Below, in pieces: positions 12,479 through 25,034 of a stretch of DNA of 64,000 nt. The DNA comes from Nephromyces sp. MM_2019 (Eukaryota > Apicomplexa > Aconoidasida > Nephromycida): NCBI GenBank assembly GCA_015657535.1, contig JADHZB010000280.1, positions 27,232 through 91,231 of the forward strand, given 5' to 3'. A program made the translations under genes and the position numbers. Position 1 is the stretch's first letter, and every line of letters starts with the position of its first letter. The notes under the pieces are model-generated. The model worked only from the letters and a program-made list of their open reading frames with translations. It had not been told where the DNA came from and made no database searches.

Positions 12479-13404
12479 ATGTTGGATCAATTAGATTCAG
12501 ACACCTTGAGAGATTGGTTTTTAGAGCGTCAGTCACCAATACAAGTCACCAAAGAAGAAAGCATTAAGCCCGTATACCTTGGTTCCTCAATAAGGCAACC
12601 ATCGACCATTTCAATAAGAAACTCGGATCGTGTTAAACATAAAACGTTTAAAAACTTGAACTCAAAAATTTACCAAAAAGAATCAAAAATTCTTGATCAA
12701 ATATTTCCCAAAAAAATTTTTGTTAAAAATAACCAATTATATGAGGCGAAGGTAAGCTTTGTTCCAGCTAATTTAACAAAGCTCATCTCAATAGAAAATG
12801 AGTTATACACCAAATTGCAAGCTTCAAAGGCCAAAGAAATAGGCATATGCCAAACTAGGAGGACTATTTTTAGTAGATTTTTGGATGAACTCATCCGGCA
12901 GGTTAACAATTCAATTACTAGTTTAAATTACTTTTAAAAACAAATTGCTTTATAGGAATTGATTGTATCCAGTGGAAGGGGCCTATTACTGATGTATTTG
13001 AAGCTAGAACTCGAAGATCAATTAAATTCGTATCAACGAGCTTTGAGCTCCTCTTTGAATTATGGTATCAGGAAAGCATGCTCATTAGATAAAAGAAAAC
13101 TTGAGCTGCAAAATAAAAAAGTAGATCTAATGGTAAAAATAAAAAATAAGGCAGCAAATATTAAAGATAAGTCAGAATTCCTAAATACACAAGCCCAACC
13201 ATCAGGGAAGAAGAAATACGAGGTTTGAAACAGTGCTCCATTGGGAGTAGTTAATGGAGCTTTGGCTAATAGTGCTGGTCCTTATCCTTCATTTCTTGTT
13301 AGGTTTTGAAAGAATTTCAAGACAAAATAAGTGAAAATAAAAAGATGTTACAAACTTATAAGTTAAAAATTGAAGAAATGATTTCAAACACGGATCATGA
13401 ATAA
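12479..13404 (+). CDS. DNALI1: Axonemal inner-arm dynein light chain p28 (DNALI1 family)
   Basis: Exons 12479-12901, 12956-13222 and 13303-13404 give 263 residues, close to the usual 250-260 for this family. The hallmark region is well kept: CQTRRTIFSRFLDELIRQ at about residues 124-141, then SSGRGLLLMYLKLE (family form CAERGLLLLRVRDE), then SLNYGIRKA (family AFGMRKAL), followed by a Lys/Glu-rich coiled coil to the end. p28 binds monomeric inner-arm dynein heavy chains together with actin or centrin in the axoneme, and is needed only in cells that build motile cilia or flagella. In Apicomplexa that usually means male gametes. The introns are 54 and 80 bases. The N-terminal 100 residues are weakly conserved, as in other members. 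Confidence 0.88.
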
Positions 13405-14495
13405 GGTTGTACTGATCATTATAGGATTTTTTTTTTTATGAAAAAATGATCTATAATCTCCGAAAAATATCTAGAAATCATATAAGTTATAGTTTTTATC
13501 ACTTTGAAAAGACTTAGTTATATAAATAAAAGTAACGCAACAAGATGAAATTTTGATTAGTCTTGATCCTATAAATCACAACATTAATTGATGCAAACAA
13601 CAAACGTCCATTGCAAAAATTATCTCCAATTTTGCCCTTCTATGTAAAAGAGCAAATATTTGTTCTATACCACTAGCTTTTTGTATACGTTTTAGCACTT
13701 TGTTACATGTGCTTAAATTGAATTCTTATGCTTTTGAAACATTCTAATGATGGACTTATATTTTTTGGCTTTCATAAATATGGTTTTACAAAATATATAA
13801 ATTAGTACTATATAGATTGGAGAGATTATTCACTATTCATTTAATTCCATGAATAAGAACCAACACATTTTTAATTAGACTCTATAAGATGTCGTTTATA
13901 CTCGCTTCCAAAGATTCATTTTATTTTTACAATATCTTAACATCTATTAACCTCAGTTTTAATTGAAAAGTGGTCAAAAACCTTACATATATGAGGACAT
14001 TTGGCCATTCTGTCTATTTCCTAAATATTGAACTCTTATAGATGGCTTATAAATAAATTTAAAGTAATAGAATTTAAGAAATTACTTTTACTCAGAATTA
14101 TCTTTAGAGGAATTATAATCAAAAGGTTTGATAATCCTGAGGGTTAAAAGTAAGCAATGTGTGCTAGAATTATATACTCAATTTCTATCGCTTCAATTTT
14201 TATTCGGTTACTTGTCAGCAATATATTATTAAGCCTTGTTTTATGTACTTAATTTACAAACAAATGGAGTATGATGAAAACAACACTCTACAAAAGTTGA
14301 TTCATTTGACATTAGTATTTTATAATGTTTATAGGAATTTATGACTAATGAATGATATAAGCTTAGGGTAGCTTAAATATGTAGAGGTGTTCATTCGTAG
14401 TTTGTTTAAGCTCAAATTCAAATTGTCTTTACAATTTTATAATTTTTATCAATCAAAAGATAAGGTCAAATAAAATAGATTTGATTTGAGCTATA
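13405..14495. other. Intergenic, no gene seen
   Basis: About 1.1 kb of AT-rich DNA with frequent stops in all frames. It probably holds the p28 3' end and the promoter of the next gene. Confidence 0.5.
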
Positions 14496-16529
14496 ATGAA
14501 TAGTACAAAAAATGCTACAGCTAATAGTGATAAAAAACTTAAAAAAGGTATAATTATACTCTATAGATTTAAGAATTAGAAAAACACCATTTCCGAGTTA
14601 TATGCTATAAAAATTAATTCAGACTTGAGTATACAAGTTAAAAAAGAATAGAGTGATTAGTTAAATGAAAAAGATTTCTAGGCTTAGTTAGAGTCCATCA
14701 CTTAATATATTACTTTATTTATTTTAAAATTTTAGTGACATGCAAGGGGCTTATATCTATAAAATTTTTAATTTACTACTCTTTTTTGCTATAAAATTTT
14801 ATTCTATTAACAATTATTAGTTGGTAAAATTTTTTTGTTTTTCCAACAATATTAATTTTATTGTCTGTTTTTGCAAAGTCTTTTACAACACAATTATATA
14901 ATCAGTTTTGTTCAATTTTTAAATTACAAATTTAATTTGCTTATATAGGAATTTTACAACAAATACTGCAAAACTACTGATGCATTTGATAAATTTTGAT
15001 ATAAGTTGAAACGATGAAAATTTTTAAGGGTTAGTGAAAACACGATAAAACAATAAATTTTATCCATATTCTTATTTTTTTTTGCAGATATAAAAAAGAG
15101 TTTCCTGAAATTGATTACTCACCTAAAGTGTGGGATAAAAAAAAATCGAAAGGTTAGCATTGTTACATCCAATAGATGTTGCCAAATTTGTACGAAAATG
15201 AAAAAATTATTCTTATAAAATTTTCAGTTTAGAAAGGATGGGACAAAAAATAGCCAGTCCAAGATCATTGGCTTAGGCTCATTTAAAAGTCATCACAAAT
15301 GTACTAGTAATAATATAATTCGGCGTGAAAAAGTTTTTAAGGTCCCTAATGACATCAGTGACGAAAATTTTGGCCTCAAATCAGATTCATGTGTTGAAAT
15401 GAGAAATACCAAAATTTCTATAGAAAATCAATTTAGGCAATCAGAACTTGCCCAGAACAGAGAAAGCAGCCCAGTTGCAAGTTTTGATAGCTACAAACAA
15501 CAAATTTCACAGGATCCTTTCACTATTGATAACAGAGCTTCAAATTCAAGCGCAAATGAAATTAACACTAATGAAAATTTAAAATATAATTACAAATCAT
15601 GTGATCCTGAAAGTCCAGAAATTATATTGCTTACTGATGATAATCTAAAAGAGAGTATAACTATTTCAGAATTAGATATTGCTCAAAGCATAGAGAATTA
15701 TGGTAATGAAAAGCATATGCAAATCATTGGAAATTCACAGGAAGTCATATCTAAATCTACTAAGGACACTACTAGAGACAACGAAGCCTATGAAAGCCTA
15801 ACAGAGAACTTGTTTTTACTTATACTCGGAAATGAATGTAAAAGTCAAGAGGTAACAGATGACATCAGTACCAAAGGTCCTACTGAGGAAACTAGAAATG
15901 ATCAAACAAACCAAGGCGAACCAGCAATTGTTAACTTTCCTATTACCTTGGTTTGTGGTAAGCTTGGTACGGTATCAGAGAATGGAAACACGAACAAAAA
16001 TTCTTGCAAATCAAATAATGAACATGCTACATGTACCTTAAACATAATAATTAACCGTCAAGCTAGTAATGATTTATCAAAGCTTAGCAGGATGTCCAAT
16101 ACAAGAAAACATTCAAAAAATAAAAACAAGAACTCAGCTGTCAAAGAACAGAAATATTTAATTATCTTGAGTCAAATGTTCAAGTTTCATAGATTAAATG
16201 AATCTTTGAAAATCGATATTATGAAATATACCTTTCGAAACAATATGGGGACACCTGAAAGATACCGAAAGCAGCAGAAGGACCACAACAGGGTGCATTT
16301 GCAACTACTACACCAAGCTAGCAATCCTTGTAATAAGAACAAGGAGCAAATAGAAAATAGCCTAGTTCCGAATTTGCACTTTTTTCTATCATCGGCAATG
16401 GGTTTAATGAAGTTCAACAATGTGTCAAATAATTTATACCAGCTTTTCAAATCCAATAGCTTTTACCAAAAAACTGCTCGAGAAGACATTACTACCCCAT
16501 TAAAACTTACTAAAAATAAAACGGACTAA
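14496..16529 (+). CDS. Asn/Ser/Lys-rich low-complexity protein, unknown function
   Basis: Proposed exons are 14496-14547, 15088-15152 and 15228-16529, with phases that fit exactly (1419 bases, 472 residues). The third exon is certain as an open frame of more than 420 codons; the first two rest on splice-site and phase agreement. The first intron (540 bases) is longer than most in this half and could hide another exon. The protein is hydrophilic, rich in Asn, Ser, Lys, Glu and Thr. It has a basic N-terminal block (KCGIKKNRKFRKDGTK) and no membrane span. The C-terminal third (from about residue 340) is more basic, with SKNKNKNSAVKEQ and ERYRKQQKDHN. I do not recognise a family. Low-complexity Asn-rich proteins are common in AT-rich apicomplexan genomes. 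Confidence 0.55.
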
Positions 16530-17531
16530 ATTTTTCAGTAATCTTGAAAATCACAGGCTTCACTGAGCCTTAAAGAGTGATTAGGAAATCGATTTAGAAT
16601 GCTTTTGTGGTATCTTTATTACTAGGACTCTTTAATAGAAACTTTAAGCTAAAAAATATTTAAGAGTAAAAAATTCAGTGATTTTATTTGTTTTTCTCTG
16701 CCCAATATCTATCTTGGTGTGTTTTATTCTTTAGCTTAAATTGCTAGCTAAAGCTTTTTTGTAACTAAAAATTATTTAAAGACATTAACAAATTTATGAT
16801 TTGCAGTTTAGTGAGGAAAACTAGAAATATAAAGAAAAAATTTGCCATAGGTTTAAAAAATTATAATTTATACCTTGCTTTTGTTAGTATTGTTATCTTA
16901 TCCAAGTTAATATTAATTATATACATGGAAGGAGTTGTGTTTGATATGTTAGAGTTAGCCTATTAGAATCTGACATCTATCAACACCTCGAACTTTTAAG
17001 CAAAATTCTAACTTAGTGAAGTATAAAGTGAATAACATGAAATGAGATTGATCATAACTAGTTTGTCTTAACAACATTAATACTTAAGCGTAGCGCAGCA
17101 GCTTATGTCATTTTCTAATTGATAAATTTATAAATTTAGACTTTCTGTATCGTATTTATTAATTTTCCCATTAATGGCTAACTTCAAAGGTGTTTGATCT
17201 AGTATCAAACAATTAGGTGAAGTAAATTTGGAATTTTCAGAAACTATATTAAAGAAAAATTGTAAATTTAAAAATCTATTATATTATATTATTTTCATTT
17301 CTTAAAATTTTTCTAATTTTTCTCATAAAAAGCTCAAGATATTCTAGAAGTCTTTCGAAATTTGAAATGGTAAAAAAATTTATGAAAAGTGTCTTTTTAT
17401 TATAATAATAGAATCAGCAGATTAAATATTATATTTCATTTTTTAGTAAACCTAGTGGAATTATGTGCACCCAAGTTTTTAAAATGCAATCGCTCCTAGA
17501 AGCATAAAAAGAATTATTACAAATTAAAACA
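16530..17531. other. Intergenic, no gene seen
   Basis: About 1 kb of AT-rich DNA between plus-strand genes. No coding or structural element is recognised. Confidence 0.5.
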
Positions 17532-17986
17532 ATGGGTTCAGATGAAGACAGGGCCAACGCTCTAATGAGGGATATTCAAAATCATCGCAAGTCCCTGGAC
17601 ACTTACTTTTCTAGTATAAAAGAAGATAAAGATTTTGAGGCTGTTTTACGGGTATAAACAAAATTCCTATATACACACATGATAATATTAATAATACCCA
17701 CCCACCAAAACAAATAATATAAAAGAAAGGAAATTACATTTCAAAAATAATACACACAGCAATAATATCTGAAAAACATAAAAGTCAATGAATATTGAAT
17801 TTATTTTGATAATTCAACAAATGAAAGTGAATTAATTTTCTACAGCTCAGAAAACGAATTTATCGAAGCATCAAGTTATTATCGGAATCTGTTAAAAAAT
17901 TGATGAATATCTTAACAATAAAAAAAAATTTACAAAATTTTCCAACTCAATTGGAAACTGACTTAACTGAAGCTGTTAAAAAGTAA
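17532..17986 (+). CDS. Small helical protein, two exons, unknown function
   Basis: Exons 17532-17651 and 17846-17986 with phase kept give 86 residues. The protein is almost entirely predicted helix with charged heptads, for example DIQNHRKSLDTYFSSIKED and LRLRKRIYRSIKLLSESVKKL. The helical hairpin faintly recalls the N-terminus of SPF30/SMNDC1-type splicing factors, but no Tudor domain follows, so this is weak. A GTAAAA sequence overlaps the last codons and stop (GTTAAAAAGTAA), so an alternative model in which the gene continues downstream cannot be excluded. The product is too short and plain to assign a role. Confidence 0.5.
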
Positions 17987-18702
17987 AATAAAGATACTGT
18001 CCTAAATTTGAATAATTAAAGTTTAGAATGAATTTTAATGTTGATTTTTTGAATGCTATATGATGCTGTTTAAAAATGTCAGATACAAGTTTGATTACAG
18101 TGTTTGGTGGAATTCCAATGAAAGGCATTTCTTTTTGATGAGATTAGAGCTATTTGTTCAAAATTCATAGCCTGTGCAATTAATTAGTTAGCTGTAAAAA
18201 CCTTTTTGATGATAATGTAAAATTTTAAATTAACTTATGGTTTTTTGAGAATCACATAGCTATGCCAACAGTTTATAAACAGTAACAAACAACTCGTTGG
18301 CAAACTAGCAATATTATCTTTTTAATGAACGAAATTTTCGAGACTAAAAAAAAACAACGCAAGCGTAGCGAATTATGTACTTCAAAGTGGCCTACTTGCC
18401 TGGATCTAATTATATATGAGAACTTTTTAACTTTATACTACTTAACTTTCATATTAGCATTCGTAATAATAGCTTTGGGAAATATCTTTCATTTAAGCTG
18501 TAACTCTCGCACTAACTAATCTACTTAGAGCTTCTTAAACCTACAACGTGTATAAGCCTATAGCAAACATAAAAGCTTCTTAATACTAAAATTTAGTTCA
18601 TCTTAAATCTTTACATCGAACTTTGAGTTAATTGAAAAAGATATCAAAAACTATAACTTATTTCTAATGACCTTTAACCTATTATTTCTCAGAATACTAA
18701 TA
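17987..18702. other. Intergenic or 5' region; doubtful 64-codon frame at 18325-18519
   Basis: AT-rich DNA between two plus-strand genes. It contains one open frame of 64 codons (18325-18519) with a Lys/Arg-rich start and a hydrophobic run (LTFILAFVIIALGNIF). That frame could be a tiny one-span membrane protein or chance. I see no further support for it. Confidence 0.35.
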
Positions 18703-19463
18703 ATGGATAATCAAAATGAAGAAAAAACCCTTCAAACAATCAAAAAAGATGTTAATAGGAGCGTTATTCGCATCTCAGAATTTTATAATAGACTACTAGG
18801 ATCTTCATCGAAAATAGGAAACGTCGTGGGTACATATGCAGGTAGCCAACTCACCTTTATTAAACTTAAATACACTAAGTTAACTATGAAAATGAGAAGG
18901 AAACGTTTACATAAGAGAATACCATACCTACTTTTTAATACCCAAAAACATATGGAATTAAAAGTTTCAATGATCTAGATATTCGAGCCCTCTATACTTA
19001 CCATCAATTTCACTCCTTCTGCCATCATTATCACCGATCATTACTGTTACTATACTCTACAGAAATTGAAGGCCGACTGTACACGATTACTAATAAAATG
19101 AAGCAGTTGAAATCAAGGTACATTTTATTTCACTATAAAAAGATATGATTTGAATTAATATTTTTTATATAACTACTTTTCAGAGCGATAACTGATTCTA
19201 CCTTAGTTTGGGCTGCTTTTTGGCTCTTTGTTTGTGTTAGTATTTTCATAATATTGAGGCGTTTGAGGATAATAAGATTGATTTGCTCAGTAAGTTTATT
19301 TCATAATTATATAATTACTTTAAAACTACTATTATTGGATCAGGTAATGTATAGCTTTGTGGTGACTATACCAAGAGTTGTTCGATACATATTATTTATA
19401 CTTTCATCATGGAAAAAAGTAAACTATCAAGAGGTTCAAATAGACATACCTACAGAATTATAA
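18703..19463 (+). CDS. Membrane-anchored helical protein, candidate Sec20-like SNARE
   Basis: Exons 18703-18841, 19063-19117, 19184-19289 and 19344-19463 fit in phase (420 bases, 139 residues). An in-frame ATG at 18667 could add 12 residues. The first half is helical (KTLQTIKKDVNRSVIRISEFYNRLL), followed by LYTITNKMKQLKSR and a membrane span TLVWAAFWLFVCVSIFIIL ending in RR. This order of helix, basic patch and tail anchor resembles the C-terminal part of Sec20/BNIP1 Qb-SNAREs that act in Golgi-to-ER traffic. The fit is by pattern only. Unlike a simple tail anchor, a second hydrophobic segment follows (RVVRYILFILSSW). The first donor could instead be at 18830; both keep the phase. The N-terminus may be incomplete. 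Confidence 0.42.
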
Positions 19464-21884
19464 CTAAAAGACTTCAAGGTTGGAGCACTAGGGTTTTCAG
19501 TTATGGAACATTTCTCATTTTAAGCTATAGCTTATTTGCTTTTAGGTGCATCTAAAAAAATATACCTTGGCAGGTATTCGATTGTAAATAACCACTCAAG
19601 TTATTATTAAGCTCATAAGAAACTCTTAGCTAGAATAAAAAGCTTTCATTTGAATAATATACAGACATTCTATATACATTGGAAAACTAGATTTCTTTCA
19701 AACTATCAGGATTATTAGTTACTTTACTTGCATCAAATTTTATATTTGGTACCTGTCAAATATCGTGTTAGTCGCAAAATAAAAACCCAACAAAACATTT
19801 AACTGAAAAAATCCACAGTTTTACAAAAACCCTAAATCATTTTGTTAGGATATTTATTTCTAAACCTTTTTTTTTTTAATTCAAAGCCGTGTTAAATTAC
19901 TCCTACCAAAGTTGATAGCCTAGTTCGCTGACTTCGAAGTAAAGTAAAAGGTAAAGATCATACATATATTACCCAATATAATACTAAAATTTTAAAATCA
20001 ATAAACTTGTTGATAAAGTTGATCAAAAATAAAGCTTTGACTTAGTGTTGTTGATTTTTACATTTTATGGAAATTTTTTCGTTCAAGAAATTCACTAAAA
20101 TTACAAGGGAACATATAATTTATGGATCAACATAAGACTACTATCTTCCACACTCACACAATCAACTCTTTGGTATTTTGGTTCTGGAGGTGAAACTGTC
20201 TATTTCCCAAATGAAATTTCTATGAACATCATAATTTACCAAAATTTTAATATCAAATCAACAATTTGTGGTACCATAATTTTAACTAATCATTTTAATT
20301 ATTATCAATCTACACAAATTCTACCTTCATTATTTTATTAAAATATTTTGATTTTTAATAATAAAAATTTAGTACCATTTAAAAATTAAAAACCTATTGA
20401 TATTGAAAATTACACTACTATTAGCTTAAAAGAGAAATCTTGAAAGAAAACATTAATATTCTGATTTTAAGATATTTAAGCTATGGAAATTTCTATAAAG
20501 TCTTTGCTTTTTGATACCTAATTACTTTTTGAATAATTCTCAGGCAAAGTTGCATTATTTAATTGATTTAGACTATAATTAGTCAATAGCGATGCTTTAG
20601 AGATTAATTATCAGTACTTTTTAGAATAGCTCTTCAGGTTCGTATAAAAAAATAGAACAATTTGTCTTTGTTATTCTTGTATTATCTTTATTTGAACAGT
20701 CTTGTTTTCAGCTCTACTTGAATTATTTTTAGTTTTAAGGAATAAATAATAGGAAAGAGTATGTTAAAGCAAATAAAAATTGAGTGGGCAACAGCACTAA
20801 TAAAGTTGTGTGAAGTCACGGATGAATTGCTGGTTATGTTAGATTTTATATTTATAAAAATAAAATCTAACATAACTTTTAAACAAGAGAAATATTTTTA
20901 ATGGTCACGTGTCCTACCTATATTAACAAAATGTAAGAGTGAGATTTGGACTTCCCGAAGAGTGAAAGGCTCTTTTTAGTTAAAAATAATTATAATATGA
21001 ACACACTTAAGCTAAACATAGCTATGCTCCATGTCTATTGGTGTAGGGATCCAGTATTAAAGCTAACGTAATAGATATTAAAATTGCTCTTGTTTGACAA
21101 ATTATTTTTACAATATGCTTTAATCATAATAAGCTCGATCTAAAACTGATTTCAGCTAGTCTAATGTAAGATCAATTACTCACACAAATTGAATTTGTAA
21201 ATGCCTATAAAAATGCCTTTATTTTTTTGAGGATAACTAAATAACAATTTTGGAAGCAAAATGAATGAGTTTAACCTTTTATAAGCTATAGTGACTTGGT
21301 ATTTCTTATTATTCTATGCTAAATCTTGTCTAAAACTCAGACGCAAGCAAATGACTGTTTACTTTATTAAGACAGTCTCAAAGCGCACAATAGATTGACA
21401 ATACTCATTTTTGAAAGTATTGAAAGCTGGGTGCGTTCAATTTGGCTAATTATTTCAAATAAACTGTGACAAAAATCTTAAATCAAGAATAAATAACCCA
21501 TCAATTAAATTAAACACACTCTAACGATTTTTATAGCACATGAATCAACAAACAAGATCTTAGGAGTTTTTTATGATAAAAATAAAAACTTTTGTTAAAT
21601 TTACTTCTCAGATGCCTACAACTCTTATTAAACATAAGATTTTATTGATGGAAAGATTCATTTCATGTTGATCCTATATGATTGAGGGTAATCTCTTCAC
21701 TCATCTGAATATATGTAAAGCTTTTAAGTCTAAGTTTAAGAATAAAAATAACGTGAACTATCAAAAAAACTTCATTATTATTTTAATCAACATGAATTCT
21801 TAGGTAATTATTAAAAGCACTGGAACGTTATTTACTATTCGGTGTTAATAAAAACAATTTTATGCCTATTAACTCCTACACAAA
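19464..21884. other. Long intergenic region
   Basis: About 2.4 kb of AT-rich DNA without a convincing gene. It contains one notable perfect hairpin at 20833-20876, listed separately. A 61-codon minus frame at 20688-20873 overlaps that hairpin and looks like chance. Confidence 0.5.
20833..20876. repeat. Perfect inverted repeat, 17-base arms, 10-base loop
   Basis: The left arm gttatgttagattttat (20833-20849) is the exact reverse complement of the right arm (20860-20876), around a 10-base AT loop. The stem includes several G/C pairs and is longer than expected from base composition alone. It lies in an intergenic region. Confidence 0.8.
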
Positions 21885-22469
21885 ATGATTGATTCGAACC
21901 AGTCCCAGAGTCCAATATTTCATGAAAAAATTCATATTTTCAGTATAGAAAATTCAAAAAATGATAAAATGCCAAATGGACGATTTAATTTATGGAGATT
22001 TTTTATAAATTCGATGCAAAGGTAAATGTTATTAGACCTCTCTTTTCCTTGCATCTTTATAGCACCATTTCAATTCACTCAATCTCTTAGGAGGCCGATG
22101 GTTAAGATTGAGGATGGTAATCGTAAAAAATATGAGCAAATTGTTAAACCATTACCTAATCAACAGCCTAAAAGCTATAAAGGTGATTCAATAAATTTAC
22201 CTATTTGATATTAATCCTTTATAATCTGATTACAAATTACCTTTTAATCCATGATGATCAAATAAATTTCTATAAAATTAGGACTATTAGAACTAAGAAA
22301 TTTCCAAAATCAATTTATAACAGGTAACTTTGAAGTCAAACAATTTTACAACAAGTCTTCTAAATCACTTAAAAAAACTTCTTGTGACACAAATTCTTGT
22401 AACAAAAATTTGTGTGCACAAAGCTTTGATCTAGTGGAAATCGACTTAAAAAATTATCAAGAAAAGTAG
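21885..22469 (+). CDS. Small unknown protein, three exons, Cys-rich C-terminal patch
   Basis: Exons 21885-22021, 22091-22182 and 22282-22469 join with matching phases (417 bases, 138 residues). The second exon can also read through to a stop at 22208, giving an 81-residue protein. I prefer the three-exon version because the third exon is a clean open frame of about 62 codons with a fitting acceptor. The protein starts MIDSNQSQSPIFHEKIH. It has a basic central part (RRPMVKIEDGNRKKYEQIV) and a Cys patch near the end (SCDTNSCNKNLCAQ). No signal peptide or membrane span is seen. The family is not recognised. Confidence 0.5.
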
Positions 22470-23023
22470 AACAGAGCTTGAAGGAAAGGTTTTTAGCAGA
22501 ATCACTACAAAACCGTGTTTGTTTCTAGCATACCCTGTTAAGTAGAAGCATCTACATTCTGTCAAGTGTAACTATTATCAGAAGAATCAGATAAAGTAAT
22601 TGAATACAATGTTAAAACTGTGATTTTATAACCATGATAAATTTTAACTAGACAACTAAACATTTCACTTAAACATTGCTAAATGAATTTATCTCAGATG
22701 CTAAGCTCAAATTTTAATTTAGAAATGATTCATTAAGAGCTTCATGATTAATACTTGGTAATAAAATAAAAAGATAATGTTATCTACTCGACAGACACAC
22801 TTAGACTACACTATTCTAGTCATTGATTGATTGGTGACTAAACAGCCTAGCTTTAAACAAAAATTGCAAATGCTTAGGAAAGTAATTAACTATCTTTTGT
22901 TGGTCTTATAAAACTAGCTAATCCTTGTGTTTTTACTCATTTATGAAAGATGAGCGCAAAAATTGTACATTAAACCATTTCTAATAAATGGCCTTTTGTT
23001 TACATAACCAGAAGTTGACTTAA
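22470..23023. other. Intergenic, no gene seen
   Basis: About 550 bases of AT-rich DNA between plus-strand genes. Nothing is recognised. Confidence 0.5.
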
Positions 23024-25034
23024 ATGGGACCTTTATGCTTTTTAATCTTATGGTTTAATTTACTTATTCTGTCATTTATAAATTCTGTACCTGGAATTGC
23101 ATTCAGGCTATCAAAATCCTATGGGAATGAAAATATCTTATTTGAGCAATCAAAATGTACAAATAAAATCTGGTATACAAGGCCCAATCATAACCGTTCT
23201 ACTAACACAAATAACTATAAACATTGCTATATCAGCATAAGATTTCCACTGAAAAATACAAAACTCTTACAAGCTTTCAACTCTGACTCCCCAAACATCC
23301 CTATTAATACTACTTACTTGGATGACATTAATGAGGAGAAGCTTACTGAGTTGCTTAAACTAAATAAAATCTTCATAACAAACGCTCAAGATAGGTATAA
23401 ATTAAAAGCCATTGTTTCCATTCTCCAGTCACGAGCACAAACAGATAAAGACGACTCATTTTATTTATTGTTTGAAGAAAAATTGAGTAGTAACCAAAGC
23501 TACACAAATAATCATGAGTTTCAAAACAAAACCTCAGCATCTTTTTTTCTTCAAAAACCTTGTCAAAACAAACAGAAACAAAATTTCAATGAGCTCCAAA
23601 ATAATTATCATACTTCATTTAAAAACACTGAACGCCAACAAAATATCATACTTGATTTATGGAATCAAATCGAGATAGATAACATACCTTACAATGAAAA
23701 TGAGATAATAAAAATATTAAAACCTAACTACTTTCCTTATCGAAACTTTCAAGAAAATTCCAACCAGTACTCATGGATAACTTACAATGATCATCCTCTG
23801 GAAACTGGAAAGTTATCAAATGAAAATGATGGCTTTATTAGCCCTAGAGGTTATATGAACTCTAATAATTTGTCCTTTGCAAGTATCAAGGGCTCTTTAC
23901 GGAGGGAAGTAATCCATTTGGAATCTATAATAACTCCCTACACTGTAAGAAGTTTTTGTTTTAGACTTTCCTAAGCTTTGAACCAAATAAATATAAAGGC
24001 TTATTATTATTCAATTGGAGAGCAATTATTTTCAATTGAAAGATATATAAGTCAACAAGTTGTTCTTGCAGGCTAAAAATTTATCTCCCAGGAGTTCCGT
24101 TATCGAAGAATCAAATTTGTCATTAAAGAATAGAATAAGAGGAAAGCCTGATAATGCTCCTCCAAATAACCCTATGAAAGTTTATTTTGTTTCCCCTGGA
24201 ATGGAACACTCGGATACAGATTTCTGTGAAGAAGCTATTCTTTTACTTTGTGACAAAAGAGGCCAAAAGTTAGTTCAAATTAAATTATTATCCAGAAAAT
24301 GAAAGACTCATTTTCTTATCTTTATCAGGAATTCCGATGGTCATCTGCTTGCCGACTACTTTTCTGATTCCACCCACTCAATGGTATTTGTTCCAGAATT
24401 ATGTTTGCAACAAAATGAGGAAACTAAGATCACAACTAAATCTAAAACAAAATATGCAGCTGATTTATTTTATATCTTAAAAGCCTTGTCCCAGAAACAT
24501 AAAATAAGAAAACTGGCGATAATCAGTGTGGGATTAAGTTGTCCTTTTTTGATTGATTTGAGTAAACTGTTTTTCAGATATGAAAAAATTATTCAAGCTA
24601 CAAGCTCTATTTTCGAAACAAAAACTAGAAAGAACTTTAAAAATGGTGATATTCAACCCAGTTCTGAAACTATCAAGAATAATGAATCTCTCGAGACAGT
24701 TGTTTCCCCATACGCCACGAAAAAAAATGTACTTAAAAGCTATATTGAAGGATTTTGCAATTTAAGCACAGAATGTATCATTTTGATAAGCCCAGATCGG
24801 TATTCTGATTTTGAAGATAATTTTATTGTAGCATCAAAACCAACACCTGCTATATTGGCTTTTATCTACAACTCAGAATTTTCAACTTCATCAGCTGGAG
24901 ACTTGAATGAACTAAAGATAAAACACTCTTCGAGCAATCATATGATAATTGAAGCTGAACTTCAGATTAGTAAGCTATTAGGACATAAATGGAGGTCTAA
25001 CCCACTCTCCAAAGTAAGCAACAAATTCATCTAA
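23024..25034 (+). CDS. Secretory-pathway protein with a possible alpha/beta-hydrolase-like C-terminal part
   Basis: Exons 23024-23944, 24072-24268 and 24329-25034 sum to 1824 bases (607 residues). The N-terminus MGPLCFLILWFNLLILSFIN is a clear signal peptide or anchor, followed by an Asn/Lys/Ser-rich stretch. That layout would suit a bipartite apicoplast leader or simple secretion. The middle (to about 310) is of low complexity. The C-terminal 270 residues contain strand-like segments in the order KVYFVSP, LAIISVGLSCPFL, TECIILISPD and PTPAILAFIYNSE. This resembles the beta strands of dienelactone-hydrolase-like folds, with LSC sitting where a nucleophile elbow would be. The canonical GxSxG or GxCxG is not present, so catalysis is doubtful. 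The gene structure is well supported; the fold is a guess. Confidence 0.55.

Noticed and set aside
20688..20873. 61-codon minus-strand frame
   Set aside because: It runs through the perfect hairpin and shows no conserved feature.
21885..21920. gattcgaacc as a possible tRNA T-loop on the minus strand
   Set aside because: Flanking bases do not pair into a T-stem or acceptor stem, and the stretch is better explained as the first codons of a small gene.
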